A DNA stretch of 64,000 nucleotides from JAKAIY01 sp963809385 (lineage in GTDB: Bacteria > Chloroflexota > Ktedonobacteria > Ktedonobacterales > JADMIN01), in assembly GCA_963809385.1 (NCBI GenBank), contig CAWEJL010000008.1, forward strand, positions 1-64,000, read 5' to 3'. The translations under genes and the position numbers were made by a program. Under the pieces are notes generated by a model that was not told the origin of the DNA, did no database searches, and saw only the letters and a list, made by a program, of their open reading frames with translations. This document shows, one piece after another, positions 52,410 to 61,505 of the stretch; within the stretch, counting starts at the first letter, position 1, and every line of letters begins with the position of its first letter.

Positions 52410-55400
52410 TCAGAAGGAGTAGCTGACAAGCTGGTTTTGCGCCAGCGTGTTGTTGAAGACCTTGGTGGCATGCGCCGTCAGGCCGTTGAACGTTCCCAGA
52501 TCGTTGATGATCTGCGGGCCTTGGAGCGAGCCGCGTGTGACGTAGACGGTCAGGTGTGTCGCACTGCCAGCCTGCTTCTCCACCAGCTCGGTGTACGTCC
52601 CGTGGCCGTTGGCGCCAACCGTATAGGCGTTCGGCGTGTACCACGAGATAAAGATCGTCTGGGTGTGCGGCTGCGGATGATACTGGCAATCATATGACTC
52701 GGTGGTGAAGTCATATGCGTTGATGTTGTCTTGCGGAGATCGGGCCGCACATCACCATCAGCGCGCCCATCACCATCGTGCGACCCGCCACGTCGCTGGC
52801 GGTCGTGGTCGTAAAGATGCCGTGGGCAGACGAGCAATCGGTGATAATCGACGAGTATCCTGAACCGCAGCCTCCAGGTGAGAAAATCGACGGATTAAAC
52901 CCCGACCAGCCCACAATCGTCGCGTCACCGGGCATGTAGGTGCGCTGGATGTCGCTGTAGTCGTAGAAGCTTGACCCAGGATTGAAGATGTCGCCCTTCT
53001 TGTCGTAGGTCACGGAAATCGCCAGACGGTGGAAGGCGCCACCGTTGGGCAGCAGCGTCACATAGTCGGTCTGCTGCTCGGTGACGAAGAGGTTGGCTTT
53101 GTTGCCACCATCGTTGGTATCCACCACGAAATAGCCGTCACCCTGTCCGGTGGCGACCGTCGAGGCGAGGCCCAGCTGGCGCAGCACCAGCTCAGCGCGC
53201 GGGTCGGCGAGATAGACTTGCAGGTCTTTCGATTGGATGGACTCAGCGGCGATCTGGAAAATAACCTTCAGCCCAGAGCCATGCAGCGCTTTGAGGCGGT
53301 CGAGCAGGGCCTTGGAGAGATCATGCGTGAACTGCTTGCGGTCCTGGCCATTGGCGGTGGGAACATGGAGCTGGAAGTAGTGAATCTGCTGTTCCAGGTT
53401 TTGCGGCGTGACGATCGTATGATAGTCCGGCATGGGCAGGTTGCCCGTTACCTCCAGAATCTTCTGGATGAGTCCCGGCGTGAACGCTACCACACCCTGG
53501 ATGGGCGCGCCATTCGGCGTCCCGCCGCCCGCCTCGACGATCTGCATCGCCAGGCGCGCGTTGGTTGGGAAGTCTGGCGAGAGGTTTGAATCGCGCAGTC
53601 CCCAGCCAAATTGCTGGATGCAGCGGTACGGCCACCACCAGTAGAGGTTGGTCGGCAGTGTTACCTGATGACTGCAGCCATACGGCAGCGGATTCTGCGC
53701 GGCGTTCTTGGTGTAGACCTGATCGAGGGAATAGGTGTCGGACAGGCCGAAGGGATGGGTCTTCGACTGTTTGCCGCCATCCAGCTCCAGCAGACCGTAG
53801 TTCCCCTGAAAGCCGCCGCCGGGCCGCAACTCCGAGCTGTCCATGGCGATCGCGAGGAAGTACGCTGGCTGTCCGACACCCAGCAATGCGGGCGCGGCGT
53901 CAATCAGGTCTTTTACCTCGCCGAAGACCTTGACCACCAGCGGGAGCTGCGCCAGATACGCGCCATACTTCGATCCCGGCTTGAGTTGCGCTGGCAGCGC
54001 CTGTGGGTCGAGCTGCTGATAGGCGGCGATAGCGTCCAGCGAGCGCGCGTAGGCGTCTGAGAGCAGCACGCGCGCCTGCTGGAGGTCGGCGGGCTGGATG
54101 CCCGGCGTCGTGCTATCAGCGGAGAGCGCGCCGCCTTCGAGCGGCGTTACGAGCGTCTGCGCAATCTGGAGGCTCTCGCTTGCGGCGCCGGTGAGGTCGT
54201 AGCCTATCCGCACGAGCAACTGGTAGTTGCGGGCGGTTTTGCTGACGGCCCCGGCAGGCGCGCCGATCACGGCGACGGCTCCGTTGATCTCGTAGAGGTC
54301 GCTCTCGATCGCGGCGATGTCTTGCTGCGCCCGCGTGATGTTGCTGGCGTTGATGAGGCTGGTCACGCCGCCGGCGGAGAGCGCGCGCAGGTCTTCGGCG
54401 CGCCGGGCGAGATCGGTGACATCGTATCCCAGGCGGATCAGCGGAACGAGCGGCGCGCAGCAGGTCAGCATGAAGCTGAGGAGGAAGAACGCCAGCATCG
54501 CGGCGGCGGCGGGGCGGCGGCGTAAGAGCAGCCGGATGCGCGCCGCGCGTGTGGTAGGCCGCGAGACCGCACCCAACTGGGCCATGGTGCTCAGGGATTC
54601 AGAGATCACATTCGCGTCGAGGGAGCCGCGCAGGTCGCCGACCAGGTTCCAGTGGGCGTCGTTTGGCGCGGCGGGCTCACCCCATTCGCCTCCGCTTTCC
54701 CACCCGTCGCGCGAGTCGCGTGGGTCGCGCTGGGCGCCGCGCCGCTGATCGCGGCTAGCCGGGACTTCCTCGTAGCCACCGTCATCGGCGTAGGCGCCAC
54801 GGCCACGCGACCGGCCCGACCCGTGATCGTCCCATCCGTTCGGCTCGTCATCCCAGGTAGCGTTGTCCCAGTCTACCTCGCCGCCTTCGTTCCACGCGGC
54901 ATCCCAGCCCCCGGCGCCGGCGGCGTTCCACTCGGCGTCATCCCAGCCCCCAGGGTCGGCGGCGTTCCACTCGGCGTCATCCCAGTCATCCACGTCAGCG
55001 CCCCGCGCGCCCCGTCCCCCACGCCCACCTGAATATCCACCCCGGCCCCCGCGCGCGCCAGCGCCATCTTCGGCATATCCGTCGCGCCGCGCGCCATGAG
55101 AACCACGAGCGCGGTCCTCATCATACTCAGGGGCGTCGGGGTCAGGTGGAAGCTCGAAGGGGACTGCGCCGCGCTGGTCCCAGTCGTCAATCTCATGCGG
55201 GGCGAAATCCGTGGCGCGCCAGTCGCCGTGGCGGGGAGCGCGCTGGAGCGCGCCCTCGGTCATACGGCGCAGATTTTGCCCCAGCTTGCGCGCGCCGTTC
55301 GCCAGGCCGCGCCAGCCCGGTTCTTCGCTGGGCGCGGGCTCCTGCGGGCCTCCGAACCGGCTTAGCAGGCCCCCCGTCGGCGGCGCGGGCTGTTGAGCCG

Positions 55401-55485
55401 GCTCAGGGCTGTTCGACTCGTCGTAATAGTGACCGGAGAGCAAGCCCTTACGAGGCTTTGGGGGAGGGGCGCCACGGTTATCCAT
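52410..55485 (-). CDS. Large DUF4012-domain membrane protein with RG and W/D repeats (one frameshift)
   Basis: About 1,025 residues when one frameshift near 52735 is repaired: the long frame ends at 52711 with an unrelated tail, while the neighbouring frame continues NAYDFTTESYDCQYHP...NQLVSYSF to the stop at 52410. ATG 55485 is chosen (GGAGGG upstream). The N-terminus is disordered, with an RG-rich stretch (about 144-162) and W/D-rich 13-residue repeats (about 165-221). A membrane helix (about 326-350) follows, then the extracellular DUF4012 region with SELRPGGGFQGNYGLLELDG. Such proteins are surface-associated; function unknown. It heads a group with prmC and the MFS gene. Confidence 0.85.
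54922..54985. repeat. 39-bp tandem repeat encoding WDDAEWNAA units
   Basis: A 25-bp core (GGCGTTCCACTC plus GGCGTCATCCCAG) is repeated exactly at 54922-54946 and 54961-54985, period 39 bp (13 residues). A third, diverged unit lies toward 54890. Confidence 0.85.
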
Positions 55486-55745
55486 CCTGCTCGTTCTTCC
55501 CTCCACGGAAAGGCCAGCGAGAAACCGCTGGCGTGCGCGCCGATACGTCCGTCCTGGGGGGTCTCGCCACGAAGCGCGCCAATGCGAGACTAGCACCCAA
55601 ACTGCACAGCCGTCAAGCTTGGTAGGACGCAAGCGGGGCCGCGCTCAGACGGCCTTAAGGCGCGTTGACGCTGGCCGCGCGCGCTGAAATTTCCCGCGCC
55701 GCGAAACAGAGACAGCGACTATGGGGCCAATCTGGGCGCCAGCGG

Positions 55746-56297
55746 TCAGGCCCGCGCGGCTGACTGCATGTCTGGCACGAGATGCGCGACCGGGTGATCG
55801 GTAGTGACGAAATGCGCGGGCGAGCCGAAGAGCGCGAGCCGCGTCACCTTGGCGATACGCATGTTGGAGGTCGGCGTGCGCGTCGTGACATAGCGCTGCA
55901 CGAGCAGGCCGAGCGGGCGCGCGGCGATCATCGCGGCGGTCGTCGCCATCATCACGTTGTTGAACGTATTGTAGGGGCGCCGCAGCCGCGCGACGCTCAT
56001 CGCCGAGAAGCTGGTCAGGATGCCCGCGACCGCCAGGTTCGTGCCGCAGCGCTCGTGAATCGCCATCTCTGGATGGGCGCCACGCAGCAGCGCTAGCGCC
56101 TGATCGGCGGCGGGTCGCACCGCTTCGGTCGGGATATCGCCAAAGACGAAGAACCCGCGCGCGAACGAGATGCCGGAGAAGCGCGTGTCGGGATAGCGCT
56201 TGCTGAGCAGCACGATTGTGGCGTGCTCCAGCGCGTGGTTCTCGCGCACCGGCGCGCCCAGCGTCATCTGATGCCAGACCTGCTGAAAGATGTTCAC
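55746..56297 (-). CDS. DUF6391-like protein
   Basis: A 183-residue protein from GTG 56297 (GAGGAG 7 nt upstream). RENHALEHATIVLLSKRYP is the conserved His-rich start that I associate with DUF6391 proteins. GISFARGFFVFGDIPTEAV and LRRPYNTFNNVMMATTAAMI follow, the latter probably a membrane segment. HxxEH resembles a metal site, but no activity is known. It is transcribed after the methyltransferase gene at 56395, about 100 bp downstream. Confidence 0.7.
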   Translation of the reverse strand: MNIFQQVWHQMTLGAPVRENHALEHATIVLLSKRYPDTRFSGISFARGFFVFGDIPTEAVRPAADQALALLRGAHPEMAIHERCGTNLAVAGILTSFSAMSVARLRRPYNTFNNVMMATTAAMIAARPLGLLVQRYVTTRTPTSNMRIAKVTRLALFGSPAHFVTTDHPVAHLVPDMQSAARA

Positions 56298-56394
56298 CCG
56301 ATGGCTCCTCTCAATGTTTCCTGTGTGGCGACCCCGTCTGTCCTACTGTAATCTCGCAAATCCCGCACCTGCGCCTGTCGCGCCGTCTGGGCGC

Positions 56395-57123
56395 TCACCC
56401 CGTGGCTCCCTGGCCAGACGGCCCATTGCGGCGTATGGCGAGCGCGAACAGGTGATAGCCGAGCGGCCCTAGTGGCAGGATATCCTCGGCGAGATAGACG
56501 GTATAGTAGGCGAAAGCGACAATCTGATAAAGCGTATCCCACTGAATCACCCACCGCAAGAGGACCAGGAGAGGCAGATTGACCAGCTCGGCGACGCCCA
56601 GGCCGGTTCGCGTGACGCGGACGATCTCGAACTGGTCGCCGAGTAGCGCGCGCAGACGATCCACGGAATAGTGGCGGTGGACGCCGGTCGCGGCGATCTC
56701 CGGTGGAAACAGGCCATGCCGCGTGGCGCGGACGAGCGCGGCGTAGAGGTTGAGGGAGTCCAGCCGCCAGAGCAGGCCGCGATGCGGGACGCTGATGGCG
56801 AGCGCGCCGCCCGGCTTGAGGACACGGGCCGCTTCGGCGATGGCGGCTCTTTCATCGGGCAGATGCTCCAGCACATCGAGGAAAATGACGCCGTCAAACG
56901 AGGCGGAGGGCAGGCCGGTATGGGCGGCGTCCGCCAGCGCGTACTCGCCCCTGGGGTCGGCGCGGCGCGCTCGGGCGATGTAGGCTGGCGAAGCGTCCAC
57001 CCCCACGGCGTCATGGCCCGCCAGCCTGAGCAGCCGCGTCGCGAAGCCGAACGCGCAGCCGAGATCGAGCACCCGCCCGCCACGGAAGGGGAGCGCGCGC
57101 AGGGCGCGGGTCCATCTGGCCAA
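56395..57123 (-). CDS. Class I SAM-dependent methyltransferase
   Basis: A 242-residue protein. VLDLGCAFGFATRLLRLAG is SAM motif I, VGVDASPAYIARAR motif II, FDGVIFLDVLEHLPDERAAI the post-I motif common in UbiE/lipid or sugar methyltransferases, and LKPGGALAISVPHRG motif III. The C-terminal third has a hydrophobic stretch. The start is TTG 57123, supported by GGGAGGGAGA 4 nt upstream. Substrate unknown. Confidence 0.87.
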   Translation of the reverse strand: MARWTRALRALPFRGGRVLDLGCAFGFATRLLRLAGHDAVGVDASPAYIARARRADPRGEYALADAAHTGLPSASFDGVIFLDVLEHLPDERAAIAEAARVLKPGGALAISVPHRGLLWRLDSLNLYAALVRATRHGLFPPEIAATGVHRHYSVDRLRALLGDQFEIVRVTRTGLGVAELVNLPLLVLLRWVIQWDTLYQIVAFAYYTVYLAEDILPLGPLGYHLFALAIRRNGPSGQGATG

Positions 57124-57256
57124 CTCGTCTCCCTCCCGACTCTATCAAGATCAAGATCGCGCGTATCGCGTCTATCGTCTATCGCATAGCGCGCGCCGCG
57201 CTGGGCGGCGCCGCGGAGGCAGCCCGAAGTCCGCCGGAACGCTCACAGACGCAGAT

Positions 57257-58339
57257 CTACCCTCCGGGCTGGGAAAGTTCTTCGAGGGGCGGACCGTCTG
57301 TCTCAGCCGCCAGCGTTTCCAGCTCCGCGCGGGTCGCCGCGTCCAGCGGGATGCCCGTGGCGAGGCGCTCCTGGCGGATACGCGCGCGGCGCTCACCAGG
57401 GATGCGTACTTCCTGGCCCGGCGCGGCGGGACTGGCGCGCAGCGCGTCGAGTAGATCGCCCATGCGCCGCTCGTAGAGTGACGCTGGCGCCAGCGCCGCA
57501 ACGTTGAACGCCATGACCCAGAGCCCCGAATCCGTTGGCTCATGGGTATCCTCATACGGCGAGCGCACCTGTGGCCCCCAGGCGGAGCCAGAGATGACCG
57601 CCGCGAGGATCTCGATCATCAGCGCCAGCGCATAGCCCTTCGCGCCCGCCATTGGCAGCACCGCGCCCGCGAGCGCGGCTGTCGCGTCGGTTGTCGGGCT
57701 CCCCTCGGCGTCGAGCGCCCAATCAACTGGGATGGGCTCCCCCTGGCGCGCGGCCATGATGATGTTGCCGCGCGCGACGACGGTCGTCGCCATGTCAACG
57801 ACCACCGGCGCCGCGTCCTCGCCCGCGGGCGCGGCGAACGCCAGCGGGTTCGTCCCCAGGAAGGCCTCGCGGCCACCCCACGGCGGCATCGCTTTTGGGG
57901 TATTGCACACCATCATGGCGATGCAGCCCGCCGCCGCCGCGCGCTCGACATACGCGGAGAGCGCCGCCGCGTGGTTCGTATGCGCGACCGTCACCATGCC
58001 AATGCCCTGCTCGCGCGCCAGGCTGATCGCCGCGTCCATCGCCGCGACCGCCGCGACCGGGCCAAGCGCGTTATCGGCGTCGAGCGTCCTGATACCCGGC
58101 GCCGGCTGGCTCCAGCGCAGCGACGGGCGGGGATTCGCCAGCCCCGCGCGCACACGCCGTACATACATCGCCAGCCGCGAGACGCCGTGTGAGTCAATGC
58201 CCTCCAGGTTCGCCTGGACCAGCGCCCACGCGACGGCGCCCGCGTCAGCCTCCGGCAGGCCCGCCGCGCGCAAGACCGCTCGCGCGAAGTCTTCCAGCGC
58301 CTGCGCGCTGACACGAACGCCGGTCACGTTACCCATCAC
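57257..58339 (-). CDS. Ldh2-family (malate/L-lactate/ureidoglycolate) dehydrogenase
   Basis: A 360-residue NAD(P)-dependent oxidoreductase unrelated to classical LDH. ANLEGIDSHGVSRLAMYVRR contains the catalytic DSHG, VTVAHTNHAAALSAYVERAA the substrate/cofactor part, and GTNPLAFAAPAG plus PMAGAKGYALALMIEIL are family hallmarks. It oxidises a 2-hydroxyacid; which one is open. The start is GTG 58339 or the following ATG. GTATAC-rich promoter sequence lies at about 58426-58437. Confidence 0.9.
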   Translation of the reverse strand: MMGNVTGVRVSAQALEDFARAVLRAAGLPEADAGAVAWALVQANLEGIDSHGVSRLAMYVRRVRAGLANPRPSLRWSQPAPGIRTLDADNALGPVAAVAAMDAAISLAREQGIGMVTVAHTNHAAALSAYVERAAAAGCIAMMVCNTPKAMPPWGGREAFLGTNPLAFAAPAGEDAAPVVVDMATTVVARGNIIMAARQGEPIPVDWALDAEGSPTTDATAALAGAVLPMAGAKGYALALMIEILAAVISGSAWGPQVRSPYEDTHEPTDSGLWVMAFNVAALAPASLYERRMGDLLDALRASPAAPGQEVRIPGERRARIRQERLATGIPLDAATRAELETLAAETDGPPLEELSQPGG

Positions 58340-58370
58340 TTTGCCCTATCCGCGTGCGATATTGCGCCCG

Positions 58371-58433
58371 CCCTGATACCGCTGTGGTCGCATTAGGAAC
58401 AACATGGCGGCGCCGCGCGCAGCCTATGTATAC
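58371..58433 (+). repeat. Copy A of a 63-bp duplicated promoter-like segment
   Basis: Matches 60113-60175 without gaps at 46 of 63 positions by eye, best in GGAACAAC-TGGCGGC-CCGCGCGC, and ends in GTATAC in both. Here no gene follows on the plus strand. Confidence 0.6.
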
Positions 58434-58486
58434 AAGTATACCGAGCGGATGCGCGCGGCGCTTATGCGCTGGCGGGGTCAGGCGTG

Positions 58487-59545
58487 TCAATGCTGGGTGA
58501 GATAGCACATGGCAATGTTCAGGTGGTGGGCGGTATCGGTCCCTGTCCAGGCGACCTGCTCGTCGCCGGCATAGAAGGCCTGCGCGGGGCCACCAATCGC
58601 CGTCTCACCAAGTGTGATCTTGGTCTCAGCCGGATTGGGAAAGTTCATACCTGAGGCGCTCCACTGCAGGTTCAGATGATGGGCGGTATCTGTCCCTGTC
58701 CAGCTGATCCAGTCCATGCCCGATTGTACGATATACGGTCCCAGGAAGTCGGTGTGCGGGGCGAACGCGCTCGTCTCTGGCAGCCCGGCGTCCAGCGTGT
58801 TATTGAAGGTGACGCCGTCGGGGGAGTCGGCGAGGTTGAGCTGGAGCGCGCGTGTGGTCCAGTTCAATACCAGATGGGTTGTCCCGTATCTTGTCAGGTG
58901 CGGCCCAGCGTTGCTGCTGAATTGGGTCAGCACGGTCTTCTGTCCCGCGACCAGATGGGAATCTGTGTAGGTGATCGGCATGATGTTGAGCGAATGGTTG
59001 GCGTCAGTCCCGGTCCACGCCAGGTACATGTGAGCGCCAAGCGTAAAGATAGCCGGAGCGGCGATGCTGTTCTCGTGAACCAGCGTTAGCTTCTTCTGGC
59101 TGCCATAGACGCCATAGAGGACGTTGAGGGAGTGGTTCGCATCTGTGCCAGTCCAGGCCACCACGATAGGGCCGCCAGCCACTTGCGTAACGTCCGGACG
59201 GAATGGCGAGGTTTCGTTGAGCGTGAACTTGTGAGCGAAGTTCAGACCGTCGGTACTGGTCTCGACGTTGAGGTGGTGGGCAGTGTCGGTACCAGTCCAG
59301 GCGATCACGGACCTGTTGAATGACGCGTTAGGCTCGAAGATGCTGCTGAGCGCGGGGCCATCAATACTCATATCAGGCAGCACGATCTTGCTGAATTTGA
59401 AAGCAGGCGGCGCCGCACGAGCCGCTTGAGTTGAAGCTTCCACCGGATGCTGCGAGGCGGCCCACGCAGGGGCGGCGCCGCCAATCGCGAGAACGACCGC
59501 AGTGAACAACGCGACGACTGACGCAGTCAGGTGATGCTGACGCAT
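58487..59545 (-). CDS. Secreted protein with six WTGTD repeats, probable beta-propeller
   Basis: A 352-residue protein from ATG 59545 (AAGGAGG 6 nt upstream). The signal peptide ends near AAPAWAA-SQ (about residue 30). The motif WTGTDxxHxLN occurs at about residues 83, 131, 177, 282 and 333, with a degenerate sixth (NWTTRALQLNL) at 229, so blades of 46-53 residues are regular. Each motif follows a hydrophobic strand. The pattern suggests a six-bladed propeller related in style to BNR/Asp-box proteins, but no Asp-box is seen and no catalytic residue can be named. Probably exported; function unknown. Confidence 0.8.
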   Translation of the reverse strand: MRQHHLTASVVALFTAVVLAIGGAAPAWAASQHPVEASTQAARAAPPAFKFSKIVLPDMSIDGPALSSIFEPNASFNRSVIAWTGTDTAHHLNVETSTDGLNFAHKFTLNETSPFRPDVTQVAGGPIVVAWTGTDANHSLNVLYGVYGSQKKLTLVHENSIAAPAIFTLGAHMYLAWTGTDANHSLNIMPITYTDSHLVAGQKTVLTQFSSNAGPHLTRYGTTHLVLNWTTRALQLNLADSPDGVTFNNTLDAGLPETSAFAPHTDFLGPYIVQSGMDWISWTGTDTAHHLNLQWSASGMNFPNPAETKITLGETAIGGPAQAFYAGDEQVAWTGTDTAHHLNIAMCYLTQH

Positions 59546-60112
59546 GAACATCCTCCTTGATATCCGCTTCGTAGATATCTGCTTGGTAGCGGTGTGGCAC
59601 AGCATGGGGTTCTGTGCTCAAATACAACTCCCGCGCTCTTGCCCTGAGGGGGTGATGGGCAAACCGGCACATACACCGCGGCGCCGTCTATTTCCCAGCC
59701 CACGGGTCCTCTCTTGCTGGTCAGCATGGTCTGGCCGCGCATTCATCTATGGGGCTGGATCGCCTTCCCGCCGGTCCTCCTTCCCGCCAGGCGGCGCGCG
59801 GCGATGTGCGCGACATCGCCGAAGTCGCGCCATCTCGTCGGCGACCAAATGTAAATATTACTCGCAGCGTGACACAACACCCGCACAGCCGGATAACTGG
59901 AGGACACAAGCGCATCACTGCGGCGCTCTAGCCGTGTTGAGGTGTTGCTCGGCTCACACTTCCGGCGCTTCGCTTAACGCAGCGGAGCGCGGAGCGTCTG
60001 AGAGGTGGAAATGCGGCCGCGAAAGCGGAAAGAAGCGCGCCATAGCAAGCGAAGCAGATGGGAAGAAAGCCAGGAATGCCTTCCCCGCGAGGTGGCGCCC
60101 ATCCTGATATCA
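59546..60112. other. Gap without a supported gene
   Basis: About 570 bp. It should hold the promoter of the WTGTD-repeat gene (minus strand). TGATATCACCC occurs twice in tandem near 60104-60126. Several short open frames exist, but none has a good ribosome site or coherent codon use. Confidence 0.4.
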
Positions 60113-60176
60113 CCCTGATATCACCCTGGCCTCATCGGGAACAACGTGGCGGCTCCGCGCGCGCGAACAGTATACT
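60113..60176 (+). promoter_or_regulatory. Copy B of the duplicated segment, with -10 box for the HD-GYP gene
   Basis: Homologous to 58371-58433 and ending in TATACT at 60171-60176, about 80 nt before the likely start codon at 60254. The conserved GGAACAAC-TGGCGGC block lies where a -35 region or operator would be. Confidence 0.5.
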
Positions 60177-60253
60177 GAACACCTAGCGCGACGCCCGCGT
60201 CACGCGCCAGACAGGCGCGCGTCGTGGGGGCTTGGGAGGAGAGAGGGGAAACT

Positions 60254-60937
60254 TTGTTCATCGTCACGGACGCGGCGCCAGGGACCCGGCGGCACACGCA
60301 GCGCGTCATTAGCGAACTGGCGCAGAGCATCCAGGAGCGGGACCTGGTCACCTATCAGCACTGCCGCCGGGTGGCGATCTACGCCAACCGCCTCGCCCGC
60401 CAGATGGGCTGGCAGCGCGCCGCCGCGCGCGAGCTGGCGCTGGCGGGGCTAGTGCATGACCTGGGCAAGACGTGGGTGCGCAACGAGGTGCTGCTCAAGC
60501 CCGCGCGGCTCTCAGAGAGCGAGCGCGAGACGATCGAGAAGCACCCCGTCACCGCCGCCCAACTCCTCTGGGCGTTCGATATGCCCGACCTGATCCTCGA
60601 CGCGGTACTCAGCCACCACGAGCGCTGGGACGGCGCGGGCTATCCGCAGCGGCTGGCCGGCGCGGCGATCCCGCTGGGCGCGCGGCTGCTCAGTGTCGCT
60701 GATGTCTTTGATGTGATCACTACTGACCGCCCGTACAAAGCCGCGATGAGCGTCAGCGAGGCGCGCGAGCGCATCCACGAGGGGGCGGGCGGCTCATTCG
60801 ACCCGGCGGTCGTGGACGCCTTCACTGCGCTGCTCGACGCCCGGCCGGATTTTCGCCTCACCGCGTATATGGATGCCGTGGCGCCGGACAGGCTGTGGAG
60901 CGAGCACGATAGCGGTGACCAGCTCACGCCCGCCTGA
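60254..60937 (+). CDS. HD-GYP-type phosphohydrolase
   Basis: About 227 residues from TTG 60254, preferred because GGGAGGAGAGG is well placed; GTG 60224 adds ten residues. HCRRVAIYANRLA, LVHDLGKTWV (HD), KHPVTAAQLL, LSHHERWDGAGYPQRLAG (HHE..GYP) and SVADVFDVITTDRPYK are the motifs of HD-GYP domains, which usually cleave cyclic di-GMP. No receiver or other input domain is attached. 31 nt separate it from the GNAT gene, so they are probably co-transcribed. Confidence 0.9.
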   Translation: MFIVTDAAPGTRRHTQRVISELAQSIQERDLVTYQHCRRVAIYANRLARQMGWQRAAARELALAGLVHDLGKTWVRNEVLLKPARLSESERETIEKHPVTAAQLLWAFDMPDLILDAVLSHHERWDGAGYPQRLAGAAIPLGARLLSVADVFDVITTDRPYKAAMSVSEARERIHEGAGGSFDPAVVDAFTALLDARPDFRLTAYMDAVAPDRLWSEHDSGDQLTPA

Positions 60938-60968
60938 ACCAGACGTTCCGCAGGAAGGTCGCCCAGGT

Positions 60969-61454
60969 ATGCCAGACACCGCCGTCACCCGCTTCCTGTT
61001 CCGGCCCATGCGCGTGCGCGACGCCCTGGCCGCCAGCCGCTGGCGCTATCCAGCGGAGTACGCGATCTACGACCTGGCCCTGACAGAGTTGCTGTTCTAC
61101 GCGATCTTCCGCGCGCCGCTGCGGACGCTGGGCGTCTACCCGCTTGCGGTCGCCACGGCGGATGACCCCTTCATCAGTGTCTTTTCGCTCATCCACCGCG
61201 GCGATGATGTGGAGATTGGGGTAGGGATGCGCCCCGACCTGATGGGCCACGGCCTGGGGCTGGAGCTGATGCTGCAGGGGATGGACTATGCGCGCAAGCG
61301 GCTACACCCCGCGACGTTCAGCCTCGATGTCGCGACCTTCAACCGGCGCGCTATCGCGGTTTATGAGCGCGCCGGCTTCCAGCCAGGCCCTACCAAGCCC
61401 TTCATCGCCCAGGGCAAACGCGTCGAGTCCATGAAGATGACGCGCCCGGCATGA
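60969..61454 (+). CDS. GNAT-family N-acetyltransferase
   Basis: A 161-residue protein from ATG 60969 (GGAAGG upstream). IGVGMRPDLMGHGLGLELM is a good acetyl-CoA-binding motif A (V-x-P-x-x-x-G-x-G), and LDVATFNRRAIAVYERAGF the motif B typical of RimI-like GNATs. The substrate (amine, amino acid or protein N-terminus) is not indicated. The frame is open upstream without support. Confidence 0.87.
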   Translation: MPDTAVTRFLFRPMRVRDALAASRWRYPAEYAIYDLALTELLFYAIFRAPLRTLGVYPLAVATADDPFISVFSLIHRGDDVEIGVGMRPDLMGHGLGLELMLQGMDYARKRLHPATFSLDVATFNRRAIAVYERAGFQPGPTKPFIAQGKRVESMKMTRPA

Positions 61455-61458
61455 CCAC

Positions 61459-61499
61459 TTCCCCTCTCCTCGCGGGAGAGGGGGTCAGGGGGTCAGGTC
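61459..61499. repeat. Dispersed CTCACCCCCT-type hairpin repeat (inverted orientation)
   Basis: CCCCTCTCC-TCGC-GGGAGAGGGG stem, followed by GTCAGGGGGTCAGGTC. It lies between convergent genes ending at 61454 and 61506, where it may act as a bidirectional terminator. Confidence 0.8.
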
Positions 61500-61505
61500 G
61501 CCACC

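Noticed and set aside
52700..52720. Third occurrence of a GTGGTGAAGTC-like motif
   Set aside because: It lies within the coding end of the DUF4012 gene and is not near a promoter, so it shows the motif can arise by chance and lowers confidence in the korA/sufB motif.
59606..60107. Plus-strand frame of about 187 codons in the gap after the WTGTD gene
   Set aside because: No ribosome site, incoherent composition, and no motif; it covers the expected promoter region of the WTGTD gene.
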